Origin: Ruminococcus sp.
GTDB taxonomy: Bacteria; Bacillota; Clostridia; Oscillospirales; Ruminococcaceae
DNA length: 64,000 bases
Assembly: GCA_021201755.1 (NCBI GenBank)
Contig: JAJQEI010000037.1
Location: 336,478 to 400,477 of the forward strand
Direction of reading: 5' to 3'
Below are positions 9,064-17,984 of the stretch, one piece after another (the stretch's first letter is position 1; every line of letters starts with the position of its first letter). The notes beneath the pieces were generated by a model. The model was not told the origin of the DNA and did not search any database. It worked only from the letters and a program-made list of their open reading frames with translations. The translations under genes and the position numbers were made by a program.

Positions 9064-10005
9064 ATGAAAAGACAGCACATTTGCAAGATTATGACATCAT
9101 TGTTGCTCGTATGCAGCATGACGCTGTTTTCAGGATGCGCTATGGATGACGCAGAAAATTGGCTGACTGATGCCATTCGTCAAGCTTTTGGTGGCGGTGA
9201 CAACGATAACGAAGGTACAAGCTGTACAGTTTATTTTCTCGATGTGGGACAAGGCGACAGTACGTTGATTATAACGGACAGCGCATCCATTTTAATTGAC
9301 GCTGGAGAGCAAAGCGCAGGTGATGATGTCTTGGCGGATTTACAGCAATACGGCGTAGAAACGTTGGATTGGATTATTTGCACCCATCCACATGCAGATC
9401 ACATTGGTGGTTTTTCGATATTGTTGGATTATGCGGCAGATTATTCGGATTTGACCATTGAAAATGCAATGATGCCAGACTTGCTGGATAGCATGATTCC
9501 TACGACACAGACGTATGAAAATTTTTTAGATGGAATTGAAAAAAATGATATTTCCATTACTACAGCAGAGGAAATGACGTTGGATTTAGGTAGTGCATCT
9601 TTGCAAATTATTCCATCTCCAGGTACAGATTATAGTTCACTGAACGATTACTCCATTTGTGCTTATTTGACTTGCGGTGAAACAAGCTTTTTCTTTACGG
9701 GTGATGCTTCTGAACCGGAAGAAACGAACTTATTAGAAGCTGGACAGGTACAATCGGTGGATGTGTTAAAGGTAGGACATCATGGCAGCAAGGAGTCATC
9801 AACAGAAGCTTTTTTGGGTGCAATGCAACCGTCTTATGCGGTAATTTCTTGTGAAGCCGACAACTCTTATGGACATCCAACAAGCGAAGCATTAGAGCGA
9901 TTGGAAGTTTACTGCGGTACGCAAATTTGGAGAACCGACAAAGATGGCACGGTAGAAATCACATCTGATGGAGAAACACTGACTGTGACTACAGAGAAAG
10001 GATAA
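9064..10005 (+). CDS. Secreted metallo-beta-lactamase-fold lipoprotein (ComEC C-domain-like)
   Basis: This is a 313-residue protein with a lipoprotein signal peptide: basic start, hydrophobic core and lipobox LFSGC with the lipidated Cys at 25. The MBL fold starts at VYFLDVGQGDSTLI, followed by the metal-binding set THPHADHIGG (His108, His110, Asp112, His113), FTGDASEPEE and VGHHGSKESS near the C-terminus. This is the same fold as the ComEC/Rec2 C-terminal domain, but without its membrane channel. It is probably an exported phosphodiesterase or nuclease; the substrate is unknown. It is followed 3 nt later by a DUF3006 gene, a recurring partner. Confidence 0.85.
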   Translation: MKRQHICKIMTSLLLVCSMTLFSGCAMDDAENWLTDAIRQAFGGGDNDNEGTSCTVYFLDVGQGDSTLIITDSASILIDAGEQSAGDDVLADLQQYGVETLDWIICTHPHADHIGGFSILLDYAADYSDLTIENAMMPDLLDSMIPTTQTYENFLDGIEKNDISITTAEEMTLDLGSASLQIIPSPGTDYSSLNDYSICAYLTCGETSFFFTGDASEPEETNLLEAGQVQSVDVLKVGHHGSKESSTEAFLGAMQPSYAVISCEADNSYGHPTSEALERLEVYCGTQIWRTDKDGTVEITSDGETLTVTTEKG

Positions 10006-10008
10006 ACG

Positions 10009-10218
10009 ATGGTTGTTTTAGAACGCTTTGAGGGCGATATAGCAGTTTTAGAGACGGACAGTGGAATGCAGGATATTTCACGAAAAGAACTTCCCTTGGA
10101 AGTAAAAGAAGGGGACATTTTAGTACTGACGAGTCGTGGGTATTGCGTAGATAACAATGCAACGCAGGCGAGACGAGCAAAGCTGCTCGCAAGGACAAGA
10201 AAACTTAAGAAAAAATAA
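10009..10218 (+). CDS. DUF3006 small protein
   Basis: This is a 69-residue protein resembling DUF3006: a small beta-rich domain beginning MVVLERFEGDIAVLE with the LPLEVKEGDIL core and a basic C-terminal tail (RTRKLKKK). It sits 3 nt downstream of the MBL-fold lipoprotein, a pairing seen often in Clostridia, and is probably co-translated with it. Its biochemical role is not known. Confidence 0.8.
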   Translation: MVVLERFEGDIAVLETDSGMQDISRKELPLEVKEGDILVLTSRGYCVDNNATQARRAKLLARTRKLKKK

Positions 10219-10258
10219 AACGAGTTAGAGCTTGGATAAAAACAAGCGGAAAGGAATT

Positions 10259-11494
10259 ATGGATATTGACCATTTATGTATCGGTGGAGGACCGGCAGGA
10301 ATCTTTGCTGCATTGACAGCCGCCGATGTTGGAAAACACTGTGCGATTTTAGAAGCAAACGAACAGCTGGGACGGAAATTGCGTATTACCGGAAAAGGAC
10401 GCTGCAATTTGACGAACAATTGCGATCGGGATACTTTTTTTACAAATATTCCCGGAAACGGGAAGTTTCTCTATAGTGCATTTTCTCGATGCACACCACA
10501 GAATGTAATGGATTTTTTTGAATCACATAGAGTGCCTTTGAAAACAGAAAGAGGAAATCGAGTGTTTCCAATGTCTAATCGTGCGGAAGATATTGTTGTG
10601 ACACTGCAAAAGTGTGTGCGAAAAGCTGGTATTCCAGTTATTCGAGGCAGAGCAAAGTCTTTGATAATCGAGGATGGTTGCTGTGTAGGGATACGCCTTA
10701 CAGACGGTGGAGAAGTACGAGCTGGGACAACGCTGATTGCGACTGGCGGCTTGTCTTATCCCAAGACGGGCTCTTGTGGAGACGGTTACCGTTTTGCGAT
10801 GCAAGCCGGACACACAATTGTTTCACCGCAGCCATCCCTTGTACCTTTAGTGACAAAGGAGACATGGTGTCGTGATGCTATAGGACTTTCTCTACGGAAC
10901 GTGACGCTGCGGCTTTATTTCGGAGAGAAGTGTATATTTGAAGAATTGGGTGAAATGCTGTTTACCCATTTTGGCGTATCTGGACCGCTGGTACTTAGTG
11001 CCAGTGCATATATGCGAAAGGGTGACCCAATGCAATATCACTTAGAAATTGATTTGAAACCGGGATTGCATTCGGAAAAATTGGATCGGCGAATACAGCG
11101 GGACTTGCGGGAAAATCAGAACCGAGATATCGGAAATGTTTTGCGGAAGCTGTTGCCGGCGAGGCTGATTTTGCCAGTGTTGCGAGAATGTCAAATTGCA
11201 CCGGATACCAAAGCTAACAGTGTTACTCGTGTACAACGACAGCATCTAGGCGATTTTCTGAAAGCTGTTCCCCTGCATATTCGTGGGTTTCGTCCTATCG
11301 ATGAAGCAATTGTCACACGAGGCGGTGTATCAGTTCAAGAAATTAATGCCAAAACTATGGAATCCAAACAGTGTAAAAATCTCTATTTTGCAGGTGAGGT
11401 TTTGGATGTGGACGGTTTCACCGGTGGCTTTAATTTACAAATTGCTTTTTCTACCGGTTACAGTGCTGGCATTGGAATGGCAGGAATACTCTGA
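10259..11494 (+). CDS. HI0933/YhiN-family FAD-dependent oxidoreductase (BaiN-like)
   Basis: This is a 411-residue flavoprotein. The N-terminal Rossmann motif CIGGGPAGIFAAL binds FAD, followed by the family block GRKLRITGKGRCNLTNN. The C-terminal FAD motif is FAGEVLDVDGFTGGFNLQIAFSTGYSAG. The ATG at 10259 gives the usual family N-terminus and has GGAAAGGA very close upstream; a TTG at 10232 in the same frame has a weaker site. The physiological substrate of most members is unknown. BaiN of bile-acid-converting clostridia belongs to this family, but that function cannot be assumed here. It precedes cmk, plsC and ispH-rpsA, a common clostridial order. Confidence 0.88.
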   Translation: MDIDHLCIGGGPAGIFAALTAADVGKHCAILEANEQLGRKLRITGKGRCNLTNNCDRDTFFTNIPGNGKFLYSAFSRCTPQNVMDFFESHRVPLKTERGNRVFPMSNRAEDIVVTLQKCVRKAGIPVIRGRAKSLIIEDGCCVGIRLTDGGEVRAGTTLIATGGLSYPKTGSCGDGYRFAMQAGHTIVSPQPSLVPLVTKETWCRDAIGLSLRNVTLRLYFGEKCIFEELGEMLFTHFGVSGPLVLSASAYMRKGDPMQYHLEIDLKPGLHSEKLDRRIQRDLRENQNRDIGNVLRKLLPARLILPVLRECQIAPDTKANSVTRVQRQHLGDFLKAVPLHIRGFRPIDEAIVTRGGVSVQEINAKTMESKQCKNLYFAGEVLDVDGFTGGFNLQIAFSTGYSAGIGMAGIL

Positions 11495-11556
11495 TACCGT
11501 AGTCGGAAATGATTAAAAATATGATGACCAATACATAAAGGAGTAGAAACAGCTTT

Positions 11557-12222
11557 ATGAAAACACTAAAAATCGCCATTGATGGTCCTGCGGGAGCGGG
11601 AAAAAGTAGTATTGCCAAAGAAGTGGCATCTGAACTCGGTTTTATTTACGTAGATACTGGTGCACTTTATCGGACAGTGGCATTATATGCCAGTCGATTT
11701 GACAATCGGGAGTCTTTTTTGCGAAAGCTAGAACATTGTGACGTAGAATTGAAATATCTAGGTGGTACACAGCGTGTATTTTTAGATGGAGAAGACGTGA
11801 CGGATGAAATTCGTACGTCGGAAATTTCGATGCGTTCTTCAGAAATTTCAGCATTGCCGGAGGTACGGGCGTATTTGTCGGAAAAGCAACGGGAAATTGC
11901 TCGAGAAAATAATGTTATTATGGATGGCAGAGATATTGGAACAGTGGTTTTGCCGGATGCCGACTTGAAAGTTTATTTGACTGCCTCTGTGGAGGAGCGT
12001 GCTAGTCGAAGATACTTGGAACTGGAAGGCAAACAGGATGCCCCAACGTACGAGCAAATCTTAGAGGATATTCGTCAGCGAGATTATCAGGACACACATC
12101 GAAAAGTATCACCTTTGAAACAGGCAAAGGATGCGGTATTGCTGGATACAACAACCATGGGTTTCCACGAAGTGTGCAAAGCTCTGGAGGATTTGATCGA
12201 GGAACGGCTAGAGTTGGAATAA
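11557..12222 (+). CDS. cmk: Cytidylate kinase
   Basis: This enzyme phosphorylates CMP/dCMP with ATP in pyrimidine nucleotide recycling. The protein has 221 residues, the normal length. The P-loop is IDGPAGAGKSSIAK (residues 7-20), followed by the CMP-binding YVDTGALYRTVAL, MDGRDIGTVV and the lid region RASRRYLEL. An AAGGAG site precedes the ATG. It is followed 20 nt later by plsC and then ispH-rpsA, forming an apparent operon. Confidence 0.96.
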   Translation: MKTLKIAIDGPAGAGKSSIAKEVASELGFIYVDTGALYRTVALYASRFDNRESFLRKLEHCDVELKYLGGTQRVFLDGEDVTDEIRTSEISMRSSEISALPEVRAYLSEKQREIARENNVIMDGRDIGTVVLPDADLKVYLTASVEERASRRYLELEGKQDAPTYEQILEDIRQRDYQDTHRKVSPLKQAKDAVLLDTTTMGFHEVCKALEDLIEERLELE

Positions 12223-12242
12223 CTTGACAGGAGACGGATACA

Positions 12243-12998
12243 ATGAAATACAATTTTAGCTATTATATTGTAGCTTTTTTCTATCGTTTGGCGTATTATT
12301 TGGTGCGTTTTTTATTTTTCTTTTATTATCGTATTTCTTTTGAAGAACGAGAAAATGCACCAAAAGGAACTGCTGCAATTTATGCATCAAATCACCGTAG
12401 TTATTTAGACCCTGTGTTAGTAGCAATGGCACATCCTAAGCCGTTTAACTATATAGCAAAAGAGTACTTGTTTCGTGTGCCAGTGTTTGGATCGTTTATT
12501 CGGTTTATGGGTGCCTTTCCGCTTTCTGATGAGAAAAAGAAAGATTATAATATGTTAGAAGAAGCGGAAAGACGACTAAAAAAGGGCCGAAATTTAACAA
12601 TCTTTCCAGAGGGTACTCGTCATACTAACGGGAAGGTCGGTCGTGGAAAAAGTGGTATGTGTATGCTTGCAGCAAAGAGTGGAAAACCGGTTGTACCCAT
12701 TGGATTGGTGTTTGATTCAAATAATCTTCACTTTCGCAGTAAAATTTGTGTGCGAATAGGTACACCGATTTATCCGGCGGATTATGGATTGAACGAAAGT
12801 TCTACGCCTCATGATGTACACGCTATGAAGAAAGCCATTATGGATGAAATTCATTTTTTGGTAGAAGAAAACCCACCGTTTCCAATTGTTCACGATGAGC
12901 CCAAGAAAAAAACGTCTGTCGAAATTGCAAAGGAAAAACGAAAACAAGAACGTCAAGCTAAGGTAGCGGAAAATTCAACAGAACAAACGGAGGAATAG
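12243..12998 (+). CDS. plsC: 1-acyl-sn-glycerol-3-phosphate acyltransferase
   Basis: This enzyme acylates lysophosphatidic acid to phosphatidic acid at the membrane. It has an N-terminal hydrophobic segment (about 5-32), the catalytic NHRSYLDPV motif (HX4D, about residue 51), a block around MGAFPLSD, and FPEGTR (about residue 122), the substrate-binding motif. The C-terminal 40 residues are Lys/Glu-rich and probably disordered. It ends immediately before the ispH-rpsA start, consistent with translational coupling. Confidence 0.93.
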   Translation: MKYNFSYYIVAFFYRLAYYLVRFLFFFYYRISFEERENAPKGTAAIYASNHRSYLDPVLVAMAHPKPFNYIAKEYLFRVPVFGSFIRFMGAFPLSDEKKKDYNMLEEAERRLKKGRNLTIFPEGTRHTNGKVGRGKSGMCMLAAKSGKPVVPIGLVFDSNNLHFRSKICVRIGTPIYPADYGLNESSTPHDVHAMKKAIMDEIHFLVEENPPFPIVHDEPKKKTSVEIAKEKRKQERQAKVAENSTEQTEE

Positions 12999-14957
12999 AT
13001 GGTGACAAAAATTATCGTGGCAGATTCTGCTGGATTTTGTTTTGGTGTAGATCGAGCAGTAAAGCTTTGCTATGAAGCTTTGGAACAATACGACTCTGTT
13101 GCAACATTAGGTCCTATCATTCACAATCAAGACGTAGTGAATGATTTGATGCGTAAGGGAGCACGTATTGTGAACCGAATCGATGAACTACATCCAAACG
13201 AATGTGTGATTATTCGATCGCATGGTGTTAGTGCTAAGGTTTATGGGGAATTGGATGATACAGGGAACCCTTATGTTGATGCTACTTGTCCATTTGTTGC
13301 AAAAATACATCGAATCGTGGAAAAGCATACTGAAACCGGCGACTTTGTCCTGATTGCAGGTGATAAAAATCATCCGGAGGTAGAAGCAATTGTTGGACAT
13401 TGTAAAGAGAACTGTTTTGTTTTTGAAAGTGCAGAAGCTCTAGACAATTTTTTTCAAGAAAATTTTTGGAATTCTTATAAAAAGCTTGCAATTGTTGCAC
13501 AAACCACGTATAATATATTAGTATGGGAAAAGTGTTTAGGGATTCTTTCTAAGGACAACCCGAATATTATGGTTTATGATACAATTTGTCACGCCACACA
13601 GGTGCGACAATCCGATGCAGACAAACTCTCCCGCAAATCAGACCTGATGATCGTTGTGGGCGGCAGACATAGTTCCAATACAGTGAAGCTGTATCATGTC
13701 TGCAAGCAGAACTGTAGGTCTTATCATATCGAAAATTCGGATGAACTCTACGCTTTAGACCTAGGTAATGCCGAGAAAATCGGGATTACAGCCGGCGCGT
13801 CCACACCGGCACATATCATTAAGGAGGTTCAACAAACTATGACCGAAATTATGGAAAACAACAACTTGGAGGAGGATATCAACTTCGAAGAAGCATTGGA
13901 TCAGTCCTTCAAAAAAATACATACGGGAGAAAGAGTGAAGGGTATCATCTGCTCATTGAATAATAACGAAGTAATCGTTGACGTAGGCACGAAGCACACT
14001 GGTTATGTACCGCTTAGTGAACTGACGGATGACCCAACAAAAACTCCTGCCGATATCGTTTCTGTTGGCGATGAGCTGGATCTGATTGTCACAAAGATTA
14101 ACGATCAAGAGGGCATCGTAACCCTTTCGAAGCAGAAGGTTGATGAAATCAAAGGCTTTGAAGAAATTATGAAGGCGTACGAAGCACATACCATCTTAGA
14201 AGGTACAGTTGCTGCTGTAGTCAAGGGTGGCGTGATTATCCATTATACTGGTGTACAGGTATTCATCCCAGCATCACAAAGCGGTCTGCCGAAAGGTGCA
14301 GAAATGGATTCCTTGGTAAAGGAAAAGAAACGTTTTGTTATTTTGGAAGTCAATGAACATCGCAGAAGAGCAGTTGGATCGATTCGTGCAGTTGTCAAAG
14401 TAGAAAAGGATGCTGCAAAGCAGGCTTTTTGGGAAACCGCAGAAGTTGGCAAGGTATACAAGGGCGAGGTAAAATCCTTGACAAGTTATGGTGCTTTTGT
14501 TGACTTGGGTGGCATCGATGGTATGGTTCATATTTCTGAACTGTCTTGGAATCGCATCAAAAATCCATCTGAAGTGGTCAACGTTGGTGATTATATCGAG
14601 GTTTACATCAAGGACTTGGATCGGGAAAATAATCGGATTTTTTTGGGTTATAAGAAACCTGAGGATAATCCATGGGTGAAGTTCCAGGAGAATTACAAGG
14701 TTGATGACGTTGTTCCGGCAACAGTTGTTTCTATTACACCTTTTGGAGCATTTGCACAAGTAACTGATGGTGTGGATGGTTTGATTCATATTTCACAGCT
14801 GGCAGATAGACGTGTTGAAAACGTAAAAGATGTTGTATCTGTTGGCGATACCGTAAATGTACGGATTATTGGTATCGATATTCCAAAAAAGCGGATTTCC
14901 CTCTCAATTCGTGCAGTAGAAGAAAGCAGATATAGCAAAAAAGAAAACGAAGAATAA
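12999..14957 (+). CDS. ispH: IspH-RpsA fusion: HMBPP reductase plus four S1 domains
   Basis: This is a 652-residue two-part protein. Residues 1-285 are 4-hydroxy-3-methylbut-2-enyl diphosphate reductase, the last enzyme of the MEP isoprenoid pathway. Its Fe-S cluster Cys residues occur in AGFCFGVDRAV, DATCPFV and the C-terminal-half VCKQNC region, and it has SHGVS and QTTYN. From about 310 to 640 it carries four S1 RNA-binding repeats (for example GKVYKGEVKSLTSYGAFVDLG). This fusion is known in Clostridia. At 13821-13827 an internal AAGGAGG lies 11 nt before an in-frame ATG (13839), so a separate S1-only product could also be made; that is inference. It is the last gene of the operon, with a terminator 30 nt downstream. 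Confidence 0.95.
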   Translation: MVTKIIVADSAGFCFGVDRAVKLCYEALEQYDSVATLGPIIHNQDVVNDLMRKGARIVNRIDELHPNECVIIRSHGVSAKVYGELDDTGNPYVDATCPFVAKIHRIVEKHTETGDFVLIAGDKNHPEVEAIVGHCKENCFVFESAEALDNFFQENFWNSYKKLAIVAQTTYNILVWEKCLGILSKDNPNIMVYDTICHATQVRQSDADKLSRKSDLMIVVGGRHSSNTVKLYHVCKQNCRSYHIENSDELYALDLGNAEKIGITAGASTPAHIIKEVQQTMTEIMENNNLEEDINFEEALDQSFKKIHTGERVKGIICSLNNNEVIVDVGTKHTGYVPLSELTDDPTKTPADIVSVGDELDLIVTKINDQEGIVTLSKQKVDEIKGFEEIMKAYEAHTILEGTVAAVVKGGVIIHYTGVQVFIPASQSGLPKGAEMDSLVKEKKRFVILEVNEHRRRAVGSIRAVVKVEKDAAKQAFWETAEVGKVYKGEVKSLTSYGAFVDLGGIDGMVHISELSWNRIKNPSEVVNVGDYIEVYIKDLDRENNRIFLGYKKPEDNPWVKFQENYKVDDVVPATVVSITPFGAFAQVTDGVDGLIHISQLADRRVENVKDVVSVGDTVNVRIIGIDIPKKRISLSIRAVEESRYSKKENEE

Positions 14958-14987
14958 TCGAAAATAAGATTTTTGTTATGAAAAAAA

Positions 14988-15020
14988 GCAGCAGCATGAA
15001 ATGTGTTGCTGTTTTTTTGT
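14988..15020 (+). terminator. Terminator after ispH-rpsA
   Basis: AGCAGCA and TGTTGCT form a stem with a loop of about 7 nt, followed by GTTTTTTTG. Confidence 0.85.
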
Positions 15021-15048
15021 TGCATTTTTCTTTTTGTTATGATATAAT
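15020..15048 (+). promoter_or_regulatory. Sigma-A promoter for the acetylesterase gene
   Basis: TTGCAT (15020-15025), a 17-nt spacer and TATAAT (15043-15048). The -35 element starts at the end of the preceding terminator T-run. Confidence 0.8.
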
Positions 15049-15101
15049 AGAAAAAATGTGGTTTCGTGGGGACAGTAATAATTTTGAAAGGCAGACTTTT
15101 T

Positions 15102-16610
15102 ATGTTTTCATTAGCACCGATTTTTACAGATCATCTTCTTTTGCAGCGGAATAAAAATATTGCAATTTTTGGCAATGGTACTCCCGGTGAACAAATCACC
15201 GTTTCGATTCCAGAGCGAAATCTTTCTGCAATTTGCACTGTGGCAATAAATGGGAAATGGCGTGTTACTTTGCCTAGCACCGGTGCTGGAATGAACTGTA
15301 CTTTAACTGCATCGAGCACAGAAAATCATTATGTTTTCTCAGATATAGCATTCGGCGAGGTCTGGCTGGCTGGTGGACAGTCAAATATGGAGTTTATGCT
15401 ACAGAATGAAAAGTATGGGCAAGCAGAGTTGGAAAAATGTGAAGAATCCAATGTGCGGTATTTTCAAGTACCAAGAAATACATTTCAAGACGAGGCGTAT
15501 GAAGCGGATCTTGAGAAAGCATGCTGGGAATTGCCGTCGAAGGAAACCGCTGGGACTTGGTCGGCAGCGGCATATTTGGCGGCAAAGGAATTGGCAGAGC
15601 AATTGGGTGTGACGGTTGGTATTATTGGCTGCAACTTTGGCGGTTCATCGGTTAGCTGTTGGCTGCCGGAATCGGATTTGGAAGATATTTCTGCCGGTCA
15701 TGCCTATTTGGAGGACTATCAAAGGGAGACAGAGGGAAAAACAGATGAGGAAATGATTGCAGAATATGATGAATACTTGGTATATTATGAGCAGTGGTCG
15801 AAGAAAATGGAAAAATGTTACAGAGAAGATGGTAATATGTCGTGGGATGAAATTATTCGTCGCTGTGGGGAGAATAAATGGCCGGGACCGATGGGCATAA
15901 AGAGTCCTTATCGTCCATCTGGAATGTATCATGCTATGCTACAGCCGATTTTACCGTTTACGTTAGCAGGTGTATTTTACTACCAAGGAGAAAATGACGA
16001 CCACCGCCCAGACACTTATGAAACGCTGTTGCGTCAATTGGTGCTTCGCTGGCGAACGGATTTTGAAAATGATAATTTACCTATCGTGTTGGTACAGCTT
16101 CCAATGTTTGCTTATGCTGACACGCCGGAGAATGCGTCTTGGAGTAAAATTCGTCTGGCACAATATCGGGTATTCCATTTTATGCGAGAAATGGGACTCG
16201 TTGTGGCATTGGATCAAGGCGAATTTGGAAATATTCACCCAATTAATAAGCATGCAATAGGACATCGTCTGGCTTTGCAAGCGGCGTATCTCAGTTATGG
16301 ACTTTCAGCTGAATCAGCGTTTGGACCGCTGATGCAATCTTTTACACCGGAGGCACATGGCGTTAAAGTTTTCTTTTCTAATGCAAAAGACGGATTGGAA
16401 TTTCACGGAGAGCCAGAACTGTTCGAGCTTGCTGGCTCTGACGGGATTTATTATTCAGCACAGGCAGAAATTGATGGGAATGCAGTTTATTTGACTAGCA
16501 CTGAAGTGGTGAATCCTACAGCGGCACGTTATGCATGGCGTAATTACGGAGCGGTGACGCTTTACGGAAAGAATGGTATTCCTGTGGCACCGTTTATAAT
16601 TCATTGGTAA
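15102..16610 (+). CDS. Sialate O-acetylesterase-like carbohydrate esterase
   Basis: The ATG at 15102 is chosen: GAAAGG lies about 10 nt upstream and the protein begins MFSLAPIFTD, typical of the family. A GTG at 15066 in frame sits only about 10 nt after the expected transcript start. The protein has 502 residues. SGNH-hydrolase features include WLAGGQSNMEF (nucleophile Ser near residue 103), GCNFGGSSVSCW and FYYQGENDD. Members remove O-acetyl groups from sialic acid or plant polysaccharides. No signal peptide is apparent, so it may act on imported oligosaccharides. It has its own promoter. Confidence 0.88.
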   Translation: MFSLAPIFTDHLLLQRNKNIAIFGNGTPGEQITVSIPERNLSAICTVAINGKWRVTLPSTGAGMNCTLTASSTENHYVFSDIAFGEVWLAGGQSNMEFMLQNEKYGQAELEKCEESNVRYFQVPRNTFQDEAYEADLEKACWELPSKETAGTWSAAAYLAAKELAEQLGVTVGIIGCNFGGSSVSCWLPESDLEDISAGHAYLEDYQRETEGKTDEEMIAEYDEYLVYYEQWSKKMEKCYREDGNMSWDEIIRRCGENKWPGPMGIKSPYRPSGMYHAMLQPILPFTLAGVFYYQGENDDHRPDTYETLLRQLVLRWRTDFENDNLPIVLVQLPMFAYADTPENASWSKIRLAQYRVFHFMREMGLVVALDQGEFGNIHPINKHAIGHRLALQAAYLSYGLSAESAFGPLMQSFTPEAHGVKVFFSNAKDGLEFHGEPELFELAGSDGIYYSAQAEIDGNAVYLTSTEVVNPTAARYAWRNYGAVTLYGKNGIPVAPFIIHW

Positions 16611-16685
16611 AATGTATAAATTTTGACTTTCCGACACATACTTGAAAGTGAAAAAACATTCCACATATCGCAGGAGGAATGGTAA

Positions 16686-16937
16686 ATGGTAAAAGGTGTA
16701 AACAAAAAAATTATCGAAATCAACCATCCGGATAGTCTATATTTTGATAGAGCCGTATTTTATTTAAAGCCGGATGTGACGGAATTTTCACCGCAGCTTT
16801 CACAGGCAGATGCCAATATGTTTTTGTCTGAAGTGTCGCCAAAGGATTTATCAAAACGTCGCTATGGATGGATTCGAACACTGGTGCTGATTATGCTAAG
16901 TTGTATTGGAACTGTACTATTATGTAAAATATTGTAA
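16686..16937 (+). CDS. Small protein with C-terminal TM anchor, unknown function
   Basis: This 83-residue protein is preceded by CAGGAGGAATGGTAA, a strong ribosome site. The N-terminal 60 residues are soluble with no motif I recognise. A single hydrophobic helix (about 64-83, LVLIMLSCIGTVLLCKIL) ends the protein, so it is probably tail-anchored with the N-terminus in the cytoplasm. It lies 75 nt after the acetylesterase and before a terminator, so it may share that transcript. Confidence 0.7.
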   Translation: MVKGVNKKIIEINHPDSLYFDRAVFYLKPDVTEFSPQLSQADANMFLSEVSPKDLSKRRYGWIRTLVLIMLSCIGTVLLCKIL

Positions 16938-16978
16938 GATATTGATATTGGAAAAGTAAAAAAAGGATATTTTTTGAG

Positions 16979-17030
16979 CGGTGTTGGTTATAATGCATAA
17001 AGGCATTCACGAACACCGTAATTTTTTTTG
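16979..17030 (+). terminator. Two-tier terminator hairpin
   Basis: CGGTGTT (16979-16985) pairs with AACACCG (17012-17018). An inner AATGC/GCATT stem stacks inside. A run of eight T follows. Confidence 0.85.
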
Positions 17031-17067
17031 TAAAAATGCTATTTCTTTATTTCTTTTTGTAACCCTC

Positions 17068-17096
17068 TTGTAATTTTTTGAAAGTTGTGTTATAAT
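17068..17096 (+). promoter_or_regulatory. Sigma-A promoter for rlmB
   Basis: TTGTAA (17068-17073), a 17-nt spacer and TATAAT (17091-17096). The transcript start would be near 17103, which argues against using the ATG at 17104 as the rlmB start. Confidence 0.8.
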
Positions 17097-17142
17097 AGAA
17101 TGTATGAAAAATGTGGATATCCGTAATAGGAGTGAATTGTAT

Positions 17143-17949
17143 ATGTCCCAAAATCGAAAAAACACATCAAAATCAAGCATATATTCTCGGAGAGAATATT
17201 GTGCATCTGAAAATGAACGAGAAGACAACAATTATATTGCCGGAAGAAATCCAGTGATGGAGGCATTGAAAAGTGGCATGGAAATTGATGCTGTGTATGT
17301 CAACCGAGAAAGTGGTGGTTTACAGGAAATTATTCATCGTGCAAAGGAACGAGAAATTCCCGTCAAGATTGTCACTGATGCAAAGCTCACGCAAATGACC
17401 GATGGTACAGTACATCAAGGCGTTGTAGCAGAAGGGGCATGTGCGAAATATGTCACAGTAGAGGAATTATTGGAGATGGCAGCTGGAAAGAATGAGTCGC
17501 CACTATTGATTATTTGTGACGGTATTCAGGATCCACACAATTTGGGGGCGATTATTCGAACGGCAGAGGCTGCAGGAGCACACGGTGTCATTTTACCCAA
17601 ACGGCGAAGTGCATCTTTAACAACAACTGTTGAGAAAACTTCTGCGGGGGCAGTGAGTTGGTTGCCAGTGGCACGTGTTTCGAATTTGGTGTCCACTATG
17701 GAATGGCTGAAAAAACAAGGTGTTTGGATTTATGGTACAGATGCATCAGGATTGGACTACACGAAAGTGGATTTTACCGGTGGTACAGCAATTGTTATTG
17801 GGTCGGAAGGATTTGGTGTGAGTCGCTTGGTCGGAAAAACGTGTGATGCAATGCTAAGCTTACCGATGCGTGGAAAAGTAAATTCACTGAATGCATCTGT
17901 TGCTGCTGGGATTTTTTTGTATGAGGCGGTAAGGCAGCGATTGCAGTAA
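17143..17949 (+). CDS. rlmB: 23S rRNA 2'-O-methyltransferase (TrmH/SpoU family)
   Basis: This SAM-dependent SPOUT enzyme is predicted to methylate the ribose of a 23S rRNA Gm residue. The ATG at 17143 is preferred because an AGGAG site precedes it and the ATG at 17104 coincides with the predicted transcript start. After a short basic tail comes the substrate-binding domain (IAGRNPVMEALKSG). The SPOUT domain follows, with the motifs DPHNLGAIIRTAEAAG, IVIGSEGFGVS and LPMRGKVNSLNASVAAGI, which form the knotted SAM site. At 268 residues the length is normal. Confidence 0.92.
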   Translation: MSQNRKNTSKSSIYSRREYCASENEREDNNYIAGRNPVMEALKSGMEIDAVYVNRESGGLQEIIHRAKEREIPVKIVTDAKLTQMTDGTVHQGVVAEGACAKYVTVEELLEMAAGKNESPLLIICDGIQDPHNLGAIIRTAEAAGAHGVILPKRRSASLTTTVEKTSAGAVSWLPVARVSNLVSTMEWLKKQGVWIYGTDASGLDYTKVDFTGGTAIVIGSEGFGVSRLVGKTCDAMLSLPMRGKVNSLNASVAAGIFLYEAVRQRLQ

Positions 17950-17984
17950 AAAACAATTGGAAATGGAATAAAAGGATAAATAAT

